Below, piece by piece: positions 6,707 through 11,554 of a stretch of DNA of 11,682 nucleotides. Made by a program: the position numbers and the translations under genes. The DNA lies in NCBI GenBank assembly GCA_045536045.1, contig JAZSMU010000047.1:1-11682 (forward strand), written 5' to 3'. The DNA comes from RGIG1918 sp045536045 (GTDB taxonomy: Bacteria; Cyanobacteriota; Vampirovibrionia; Gastranaerophilales; Gastranaerophilaceae). Each line of letters begins with the position of its first letter. The stretch's first letter is position 1. The notes below the pieces were generated by a model, which was given only the letters and a program-made list of their open reading frames with translations, had not been told where the DNA came from and made no database searches.

Positions 6707-7532
6707 TTTTTTTCGGGCGTCCTCTTTTTGCCTTTGGTTTTGGTGCTTCTTCTTTATTTTTCTTATTTCTTTTTTTGGTTGGTTTTTTGCTTAATTCTAT
6801 TTCAAATTCGTCTATTTCTTGTTTTTCCATTCTTTCAATAATTTTTTGTCTGACATTTTCTAGTCTTTTAACTTTCAAGTTTGTTTGAATCATTGGCCAT
6901 AAAACAAATCTTGCTCCATAACCTATGTATATCGCTACAATTGAGCAAAATAGGCTATATAGCATATAACTTGGGTTGAATGTTGAAAGCACCAACTTTA
7001 AAATTGGAATTTCAACAAGTTTAAACAACGCTAAAAATGAAATCCAAAAAATACCCGTTAAATCTATTGCCAAAACACCTAAAATTGCAGCAAGAGCAAC
7101 ATATTTGATATGTTTTCCTTTACTTAAAATGTTTCCTGCTAAAATAATTGCTGGAATAAAACCTAAAATATATCCAAAAAACCCTGTTTTAAGGTAATCT
7201 AAGCCACCACCCATTGCAAAAATTGGCCAAATGAATAATCCCATAAAAATATAAATAATAACAGTTAAAAAGCTAAAAGGTTTTCCCAAAAGAGCAACAA
7301 TACCCAATAAAACTGGAATTTGTGGGACATAGGGGTAAGATTTTATAATAATTTCAAAATCTCCATTAGGGTTTTTTAAAAGCCAAGGATGAACAATTTC
7401 AACTCTTACAAAAGTTGAAATTATGAGCATTAATAGGCAAAATGCAACAACTGCAAGAGTGCCAAAGCTAAGTGGTATCCTCTCTCCTTTATATATAAGT
7501 TTTTGAAATAAGTCTTCGTATCTTTTATTCAT
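6690..7532 (-). CDS. bioY: BioY-like biotin transporter subunit with basic C-terminal tail
   Basis: Membrane protein resembling BioY, the substrate-binding S component of ECF-type biotin uptake. Hydrophobic segments lie at about 22-42, 70-83, 86-106, 117-134, 143-170 and 190-213. BioY-like features are YPYVPQIPVLLG (66-77) and the loop MGGGLDYLKTGFFGY (107-121), reminiscent of GGG..Y...PT.GY. The protein is longer than typical BioY (about 180-200 residues) because of an extra N-terminal segment and a cytoplasmic tail (about 215-280). The tail is predicted helical and then very rich in Lys, Glu and Pro, ending with KRGRPKK (269-275), an AT-hook-like core. It overlaps the end of the GNAT gene by 8 bp (ATGAATAA), so translation is probably coupled. 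No ATPase or T-component genes are nearby. Biotin uptake would fit the biotin-dependent accBC cluster in the same region. Confidence 0.75.
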   Translation of the reverse strand: MNKRYEDLFQKLIYKGERIPLSFGTLAVVAFCLLMLIISTFVRVEIVHPWLLKNPNGDFEIIIKSYPYVPQIPVLLGIVALLGKPFSFLTVIIYIFMGLFIWPIFAMGGGLDYLKTGFFGYILGFIPAIILAGNILSKGKHIKYVALAAILGVLAIDLTGIFWISFLALFKLVEIPILKLVLSTFNPSYMLYSLFCSIVAIYIGYGARFVLWPMIQTNLKVKRLENVRQKIIERMEKQEIDEFEIELSKKPTKKRNKKNKEEAPKPKAKRGRPKKTKEDN

Positions 7533-8058
7533 AAATTATTTCTTTTGAAATTTTGCTTTTATTTTCTTCAAACATTTTTTTATATTCTGTTGAGAATATG
7601 TTGTTTGTCCACATTATAAGTGCGTCTTCGTTATTATTTTGGTAATAGTTTTTTCTTTTACCTAAAGATTTAAAGCCATATTTTTCATATAAATTAATAG
7701 CTTTTTGGTTGCTTTCTCTAACTTCTAAAGTTAAATATTTGACCATATTTTTGTATAAATATTCAATTTGAGAAATTAAAAGTATTTGGGCGATTTGTGA
7801 GTTTCTATATTTTTCTCTAACAGCGAGAGTTGTTATATGGGCTTCTTCAAAAACTGTCCAAATTCCCATATAGCCAATAAGCTCAAAACTTCCATCTTCA
7901 TTTTGAATTTTTGCACAAATGTATCTTGCAACATCATTTTTGATTTCATTTCTAAATCCATCAATACTCCAATGATGTTCGCCATATGCTTCGCACTCAA
8001 TAGATAAAACATCTACGAGGTCTGATTCTTTCATTAATGTTATAAAAACTTTATTCAC
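7525..8058 (-). CDS. rimI: GNAT acetyltransferase, RimI-like
   Basis: Acetyl-CoA-dependent N-acetyltransferase of the GNAT fold, closest by eye to RimI, which acetylates the N-terminus of ribosomal protein S18. Motifs: HHWSIDGFRNEI (28-39), GYMGIWTVFEEAHITTLAV (62-80), the acetyl-CoA loop region REKYRNSQIAQILL (81-94), LEVRESNQKAINLYEKYGF (111-129) and RKNYYQNNNEDALIMW (135-150). Tyr124 is the probable general acid. The acetyl-CoA loop is degenerate, RNSQIA in place of RGxGxA. The extra C-terminal 25 residues are charged. The start is GTG with no Shine-Dalgarno; TAAAAT lies 6 nt upstream on the coding strand (8070 down to 8065), which could give a leaderless transcript, though speD ends only 14 bp upstream and co-transcription is equally likely. 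RimI versus another GNAT cannot be settled by eye. Confidence 0.82.
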   Translation of the reverse strand: MNKVFITLMKESDLVDVLSIECEAYGEHHWSIDGFRNEIKNDVARYICAKIQNEDGSFELIGYMGIWTVFEEAHITTLAVREKYRNSQIAQILLISQIEYLYKNMVKYLTLEVRESNQKAINLYEKYGFKSLGKRKNYYQNNNEDALIMWTNNIFSTEYKKMFEENKSKISKEIIYE

Positions 8059-8072
8059 AAAATTATTTTACA

Positions 8073-8522
8073 CTAAAATTGATTTTTTATATAGAAAGGT
8101 GCATGGGTAACTTCAATATTTTTGTCATCCATAATCCCTCTGTTCAATTGAGTGTATGATGTGTCTTTTGAACGGAACATTCTTTTTAAGTAGTCGTATG
8201 CAACTTTAGGGTCGCATGCTTCTCCACAAGTGAATAAATCAACTGCTGCATAGCCTAATTCAGGCCAAGTATGAATTGCAAGGTGGCTTTCTGAAATAAT
8301 AATGACGCCCGAAACACCGTGTGGTGTAAATAAATGAAAACATTTTTGAACTATAGTTGCTCCGCATTCAAGAGCTGCTTCTGTCATATATCTTTCAACT
8401 AAATCAATATTGTTCAAAATGTTAGGGTCGCATTCAAAGAATTCTGCTAAAATGTGTCTTCCTAAATACTTTTCGCAAGATGGTTTAACTGCATCTTTGA
8501 TAGGTGGTGTCATTATTGCCAA
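8073..8522 (-). CDS. speD: S-adenosylmethionine decarboxylase proenzyme, bacterial type
   Basis: Self-processing pyruvoyl enzyme that decarboxylates SAM to supply aminopropyl groups for spermidine synthesis. The short bacterial class is recognisable from GRHILAEFFECD (21-32), GVSGVIIISESHLAIHTWPE (69-88) and AAVDLFTCG (92-100). Cleavage is expected at Glu78-Ser79, which makes Ser79 the pyruvoyl group. His84 and Cys99 sit at +5 and +20 from it, as in Thermotoga AdoMetDC. A C-terminal extension of about 40 residues includes PHAPFYI-like sequence (140-146). Numbering uses the TTG start at 8522, which lies 8 nt after a strong AAGGAGG (8537 to 8531). An ATG three codons later (8513) is the alternative. 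A four-codon ORF overlaps both starts. It is first of the likely set speD-rimI-bioY; no spermidine synthase gene is in the window. Confidence 0.95.
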   Translation of the reverse strand: MAIMTPPIKDAVKPSCEKYLGRHILAEFFECDPNILNNIDLVERYMTEAALECGATIVQKCFHLFTPHGVSGVIIISESHLAIHTWPELGYAAVDLFTCGEACDPKVAYDYLKRMFRSKDTSYTQLNRGIMDDKNIEVTHAPFYIKNQF

Positions 8523-8527
8523 TTCAT
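8513..8527 (-). promoter_or_regulatory. Mini-ORF overlapping the speD start region
   Basis: ATG-AAT-TGG-CAA-TAA (encoding MNWQ) runs from 8527 to 8513 in a frame different from speD. It starts 3 nt after the AAGGAGG Shine-Dalgarno. Its stop shares one base with the in-frame speD ATG at 8513 (TAATG), the typical layout for reinitiation. It overlaps the TTG start at 8522. Whether it is translated is unknown. Confidence 0.35.
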
Positions 8528-8553
8528 AGTCCTCCTTATGGATTTGTAGTGAA

Positions 8554-8583
8554 TGTATAAAATCAGTTTATACTATATCACAA
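8554..8583 (-). promoter_or_regulatory. Candidate speD promoter with overlapping palindrome
   Basis: On the minus strand TTGTGA (8583 to 8578) and TTATAC (8560 to 8555) are separated by 17 bp, acceptable as -35 and -10. The perfect inverted repeat GTATAAA-N5-TTTATAC (8555-8573) covers the -10 and part of the spacer, so it could be a repressor operator. Both are AT-rich, so chance is possible. Confidence 0.4.
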
Positions 8584-8600
8584 TAAAGATTAAACATACA

Positions 8601-8649
8601 TTTGATTTATATTTTTAAAAATTATTTTTACAATTTTTAACAAATCAAA
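8601..8649 (-). terminator. Long AT-rich hairpin downstream of flagellin 3
   Basis: Two nested perfect arms: TTTGATTT (8601-8608)/AAATCAAA (8642-8649) and TTAAAAATT (8615-8623)/AATTTTTAA (8632-8640), with an 8-nt loop. It lies 12 bp beyond the flagellin 3 stop and before the speD promoter. There is no T run after the arm on the minus strand, so it may be a weak terminator or a 3'-end stabilising structure rather than a classical terminator. Confidence 0.5.
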
Positions 8650-8661
8650 AAGCATTTTAAT

Positions 8662-9489
8662 CTAGGCAACAATTAAACCAATTGCCAATGCTGAATTTAA
8701 GCTTGTTGTTTGTTCTTTTAAAGCTGAAGCTGCTGAGTTTAAAATTTGGTTTTTAACATATGCAACAAGTTCTTCTGCCATATCTGTATTGATTAAATTT
8801 TCTCTATTTGTATTAACATTTGTGTAAATTTCTTCTTGGGCTTTTATGATGTTATCTAATATTTGATTTTTTGCACCAATTTCAGTAGTTTTTTTATTCA
8901 AATCGCCTTGAAGAGCATCAAATTTTGCCATTTCTTCTTCAATTTTTGCGTCTGTTGAAAAATCAACTGAATATGTGTCTATATCAAAACCATCTAATTC
9001 AGAAGAAGCTAAAGAAGTGTCTACTCTTAAGCTTGAATTTGCATTTCCTTCATACCCAACTTGGAAGATGAAGCCTTCATTTCTGAATACTTGAACATCA
9101 TTATATTTTGTTTCATTTTTTAAGTTTTTTATTTCAGCTAAAAGTGCGTTTGCTTCTTCTTGCAATGCTGCTCTTTCGTCTGCTGTCCCTCTTAATGCTT
9201 TTTGAGATAATGCTTGAATTGAATAAGCTAATTCACTCATTTTAGTTAAGCTTTCGTCTGCTGCTTCAACAATATTTTTAGCTGAAGTTGCATTTTTATT
9301 TGCTGTTTCTAAGCCTCTCAATTGTCTTGTTGCATTAACTGCTATTTGATAATTACCAGCATCATCAGCTGCTGATTCAAGTTTATAGCCTGAAGCAAGT
9401 CTGCTCATTGATTTTTGTTGAGCTTTTGAAAATTCAGCCATATAATTTTGCAATTTAATATTGCTTGCTGTGTTTGATATGGTAATCAT
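8662..9489 (-). CDS. Flagellin 3 (divergent class)
   Basis: Flagellin-family protein of 275 residues with recognisable but diverged ends. N-terminal D0/D1: SRLASGYKLESAADDAGNYQIA (29-50), then KALRGTADERAALQEEANALLAEI (97-120) and YNDVQVF. C-terminal: NRENLINTDMAEELVAYVKNQIL (228-250), ending ALAIGLIVA, a few residues beyond the usual terminal Leu. The short middle region (about 136-182) shares FQVGY, TSL and FDIDTYSVDFS with flagellin 4 and not with flagellins 1 and 2. Counterparts of the TLR5-contact Arg and Glu are not retained. The ribosome site is AAGGAAG, 8 nt before the ATG. It has its own sigma-28-type promoter 38-66 bp upstream, so it is transcribed independently of flagellin 4. It may be a minor or specialised filament component; FlgL-like function is less likely given the complete flagellin N-motif. 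Confidence 0.9.
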   Translation of the reverse strand: MITISNTASNIKLQNYMAEFSKAQQKSMSRLASGYKLESAADDAGNYQIAVNATRQLRGLETANKNATSAKNIVEAADESLTKMSELAYSIQALSQKALRGTADERAALQEEANALLAEIKNLKNETKYNDVQVFRNEGFIFQVGYEGNANSSLRVDTSLASSELDGFDIDTYSVDFSTDAKIEEEMAKFDALQGDLNKKTTEIGAKNQILDNIIKAQEEIYTNVNTNRENLINTDMAEELVAYVKNQILNSAASALKEQTTSLNSALAIGLIVA

Positions 9490-9527
9490 TATTGTCTTCC
9501 TTAAATCCTTCGTAACTTCTACACCAT

Positions 9528-9555
9528 TTGACGGATTTTTTTAGGAAAAACTTTA
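9528..9555 (-). promoter_or_regulatory. Sigma-28 type promoter of flagellin 3
   Basis: On the minus strand TAAAGTTT (9555 to 9548), a perfect match to the FliA -35 consensus, is followed after 12 bp by TCCGTCAA (9535 to 9528), 5 of 8 bases of GCCGATAA. The 17 bp TACACCATTTGACGGAT (plus strand, 9520-9536) covering the -10 is identical upstream of flagellin 4 (10475-10491). Transcription would start about 30 nt before the ATG. Confidence 0.75.
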
Positions 9556-9578
9556 CAGCACAACAAAAAAACTTTACA
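9546..9578 (-). repeat. 12-bp direct repeat around the flagellin 3 -35 element
   Basis: AAAAACTTTACA occurs at 9546-9557 and 9567-9578 (plus strand), 21 bp apart, about two helical turns. The promoter-proximal copy contains the -35 TAAAGTTT. The distal copy forms one arm of the flagellin 4 terminator. Confidence 0.6.
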
Positions 9579-9585
9579 AAAGTTT
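9565..9585 (-). terminator. Probable terminator of flagellin 4
   Basis: On the minus strand AAACTTT-TGT-AAAGTTT followed by TTTT: a perfect 7-bp but AT-rich stem with a T run, 27 bp after the flagellin 4 stop. It separates the flagellin 4 transcript from the flagellin 3 promoter immediately downstream. Confidence 0.6.
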
Positions 9586-9612
9586 ACGATTAAAATATTG
9601 GCTTTTTATAGG

Positions 9613-10449
9613 CTACATTATGCCTGCAATTAGGCTAACAGCAAGATTTGCATTGAATTGCATAGACTGTTGCATTAGAGCAACTGCCATTTCGCTTAAA
9701 AGCTCTCCTTGTGTTAGGTTTGCAACTTCTTGTGCTAAATCTGCGTCAATTATTGTGCTTCTTGCAGCTGTAATATTTTCGTATGTAGTTTCTTGAGTTT
9801 CTATTGTGTCTTCAAGCGTGTTTTGGGAAACACCAAGTTTGGTGCTCACCATTGTTAAATCTTGTTCAAGCTGGTCAAAATCTTTAATTACAGCTTCAAT
9901 ATCTGCGTCCTCGCTTGTGAAATCCACTTCGTATGAGTCTATATCAAAATCGTGTAATTGGTCTGCTTCTAGAGAAGTTTCAATTTTAATATTTGAAACG
10001 CCATCTGCACTATATCCTGTTTGGAATGTAAAGCCTTCTTCTCTATATACATCTGAATTGCCAAATTTTGATGTGCTTTTAACATTTTTTATAGAATCCA
10101 TAATTCCTTGAGCCTTAAGCTCTAGGGCAACTTTTTCCTCATCTGTTGCATAAAGGGCTTGCAGAGCCAATTCCCTAATTTCGCCCGCATATCCTGTCAT
10201 TGTTTCAACACCATCTGAAGCAGTTTTGACAAAGCTTTGGGCAAGAACGGCATTTTGGTTTGCTGTTTCAATTCCACGAATTTGGCGGGTTAAACCAGAA
10301 GCTATTTGATAACCTGCTGGGTCATCTGCAGCTGTGTTAATTTTGTATCCTGTTGCTATTCTTGTGGCAGCTTTTTCCGTAAGTGCTTGTGCACTTTGCA
10401 AAATTCGTTGAAAACGCGCAATTTCACTTGTATTAGTGATGGAAATCAT
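9613..10449 (-). CDS. Flagellin 4 (divergent class)
   Basis: Flagellin-family protein, 278 residues, closest in this window to flagellin 3. N-terminal RIATGYKINTAADDPAGYQIASGL (30-53) is the flagellin D1 signature. IRELALQAL (91-99) matches the second conserved helix. C-terminal ARSTIIDADLAQEVANLTQGELL (229-251) is a good flagellin_C signature. The chain ends NANLAVSLIAGIM, four residues past the usual terminal Leu/Ile. The middle (about 136-180: REEGFTFQTGY; FDIDSYEVDFTS) is shared with flagellin 3. A conserved Arg is kept in the D1 helix, but the TLR5-contact Glu position appears to be Ser. The Shine-Dalgarno AAGGGG (10465 to 10460) is 10 nt from the ATG. A sigma-28-type promoter with exact spacing lies just upstream, and a Fur-box match lies 120 bp beyond that. 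Confidence 0.92.
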   Translation of the reverse strand: MISITNTSEIARFQRILQSAQALTEKAATRIATGYKINTAADDPAGYQIASGLTRQIRGIETANQNAVLAQSFVKTASDGVETMTGYAGEIRELALQALYATDEEKVALELKAQGIMDSIKNVKSTSKFGNSDVYREEGFTFQTGYSADGVSNIKIETSLEADQLHDFDIDSYEVDFTSEDADIEAVIKDFDQLEQDLTMVSTKLGVSQNTLEDTIETQETTYENITAARSTIIDADLAQEVANLTQGELLSEMAVALMQQSMQFNANLAVSLIAGIM

Positions 10450-10482
10450 GACACACGTACCCCTTGTTTAGTAATACACCAT

Positions 10483-10509
10483 TTGACGGATGTTTTCATT
10501 AAAACTTTA
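10483..10509 (-). promoter_or_regulatory. Sigma-28 type promoter of flagellin 4
   Basis: On the minus strand TAAAGTTT (10509 to 10502), a perfect FliA -35, then exactly 11 bp, then TCCGTCAA (10490 to 10483), 5 of 8 bases of GCCGATAA. The -10 lies in a 17-bp block identical to the flagellin 3 promoter. Expected leader is about 25 nt. Confidence 0.78.
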
Positions 10510-10526
10510 TGATAAAATTGTTAATC

Positions 10527-10542
10527 TTTACAATTTTTAACA
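10527..10542. repeat. 16-bp repeat, second copy of one at 8627-8642
   Basis: TTTACAATTTTTAACA occurs here and at 8627-8642 in the same orientation, so the two copies bracket the divergent flagellin pair. The other copy forms part of the long hairpin after flagellin 3. Low complexity makes chance identity possible. Confidence 0.4.
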
Positions 10543-10628
10543 TTATGGATTTTTATGTCCATTTTTCAAGGGTTTCCGGCTTATAAATTTTTAATTTCAA
10601 AAAGCTTGATTTTTTAAATTTCTTTATT

Positions 10629-10647
10629 AAGAATGATTATCATTATC
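10629..10647 (-). promoter_or_regulatory. Fur-box-like site
   Basis: On the minus strand GATAATGATAATCATTCTT matches 17 of 19 bases of the classical Fur box GATAATGATAATCATTATC, with the first 16 bases perfect. It lies between the terminator of the 222-residue gene and the flagellin 4 promoter, about 120 bp upstream of that -35. No small gene or clear sigma-70 promoter could be recognised around it, so its target is unclear. Confidence 0.6.
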
Positions 10648-10704
10648 AATAAATCATAAATTTGAATTGAGATTTTGCTAATGTGGTTTCTTTATAAAAA
10701 ATGG

Positions 10705-10729
10705 CAATAAAAAAGCCCCGAAGGGCTTT
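10705..10729 (-). terminator. UUCG-loop rho-independent terminator
   Basis: On the minus strand AAAGCCC-TTCG-GGGCTTT followed by TTTATT: a perfect 7-bp stem closed by the very stable UUCG tetraloop, then a T-rich tail. It lies 38 bp after the stop of the upstream minus-strand gene and ends its transcript. Confidence 0.9.
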
Positions 10730-10767
10730 ATGTTCACTAATAATTTATATACTATTCATATTTTATC

Positions 10768-11436
10768 TTATGCAAATGTTTTGAATGTTTTTTCAACGTT
10801 ATCTTTAACAATTTTCTCAACAGATTCCATTTCGTTTGTAACAGCTGTGTGTTGAGTTTCAATTTGTTTTAAGTTCATATCAAGCTGTTTTTCTTTGGTT
10901 TGGATTTTTTTATTTTCTGCGTTATATTTTGCTTCTGCTGCACCATCATCATCGGTATAGTTTTCATCTCTGAGGCCTCTAAAGCTTGAAGCACTTTGTA
11001 TGTTGCCTTTGCTATCTGTTATTGCAATTAAACCTGCGTCAATTGCATCGTAAATATCAGTAGCGTTTAAACTTGATAAATCAATTACATTTTTTTTGAT
11101 TGCCTTGCCATTTTGGTCAACGGTGTCAATTTGAACAGTATTATTGATGTTTAATCCAAATTTTCTTGCTAAGCCTGCTTCATTGATATAATAATCTGTG
11201 CATCCCGCTGCTGCAAGCGCTTGATAAATATTGTGACCGTTTATAGCTGTATCTCGTCCGTCCATTAAGGTGCTATATTGCCTGTTGCCAACAGCATCGG
11301 CATATCTTGTTGCGAGCTCTTCAGATTCTCTTGCAAGAGCAAGTTTTGCTTGGCAAATTTGTTGAGCTTGATATTCAAGGTCAGATTTTCTTGCCGTTAG
11401 CATTAATAATCTTGCTTGTGATGCTGACATACCCAT
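10768..11436 (-). CDS. Unrecognised helical protein, probable late flagellar regulon member
   Basis: I do not recognise a named family. The 222 residues begin MGMSASQARLLMLTARKSDLE, a predicted amphipathic helix continuing to about residue 55. A mixed middle (about 56-160) with one cysteine (about 69) includes IDLSSLNATDIYDAIDAG. A charged C-terminal coiled-coil-like helix follows (about 160-222: KEKQLDMNLKQIETQ, ending KTFKTFA). Helical ends around a variable middle resemble axial proteins exported by the flagellar type III system, and there is no signal peptide or membrane segment. The frame is open to a GTG at 11466, but AAGGAG (11454 to 11449) lies inside that extension and the predicted transcript starts near 11465, so the ATG at 11436 (12 nt after the Shine-Dalgarno) is preferred; a second ATG is at 11430. 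It has its own sigma-28-type promoter and terminator, so it is monocistronic. Confidence 0.85.
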   Translation of the reverse strand: MGMSASQARLLMLTARKSDLEYQAQQICQAKLALARESEELATRYADAVGNRQYSTLMDGRDTAINGHNIYQALAAAGCTDYYINEAGLARKFGLNINNTVQIDTVDQNGKAIKKNVIDLSSLNATDIYDAIDAGLIAITDSKGNIQSASSFRGLRDENYTDDDGAAEAKYNAENKKIQTKEKQLDMNLKQIETQHTAVTNEMESVEKIVKDNVEKTFKTFA

Positions 11437-11471
11437 TTTTTTCTTCTGCTCCTTGTTAGTGAACACTATGT

Positions 11472-11499
11472 ATATCGGCTCTTTTTATTGGTTTCTTTA
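11472..11499 (-). promoter_or_regulatory. Sigma-28 type promoter of the 222-residue gene
   Basis: On the minus strand TAAAGAAA (11499 to 11492; TAAAG conserved), 12 bp, then GCCGATAT (11479 to 11472), 7 of 8 bases of the FliA -10 GCCGATAA. Start of transcription is expected near 11465, giving a leader of about 30 nt that contains AAGGAG. This is the best sigma-28 match in the window. Confidence 0.8.
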
Positions 11500-11554
11500 A
11501 GTTTTGAATTATTTTTGTTACAAAAATTAATAATAAAGCTGTGCTTTTTATGAG

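Noticed and set aside
6976..7197. Plus-strand open frame of 73 codons
   Set aside because: It is antisense to the membrane segments of the bioY-like gene and has no independent support.
9806..10111. Plus-strand open frame of 101 codons, Ser-rich
   Set aside because: It is antisense to flagellin 4, which has clear family motifs; Ser-rich composition is the mirror of Glu/Asp/Thr codons on the real strand.
10306..10512. Plus-strand Cys-rich open frame of 68 codons
   Set aside because: It overlaps the flagellin 4 N-terminus and its promoter on the opposite strand; Cys-rich translation is an artefact of Ala/Thr codons read in reverse.
10506..10525. Plus-strand promoter (TGATAAAAT) for an antisense or small RNA in 10525-10730
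   Set aside because: The same string occurs upstream of efp, but AT-rich sequence makes it common; there is no -35, and the hairpin at 10712-10729 lacks a T run on the plus strand.
11437..11466. GTG start extending the 222-residue protein by 10 residues
   Set aside because: The extension encodes the Shine-Dalgarno itself and begins at the predicted transcription start, so the ATG at 11436 is preferred.
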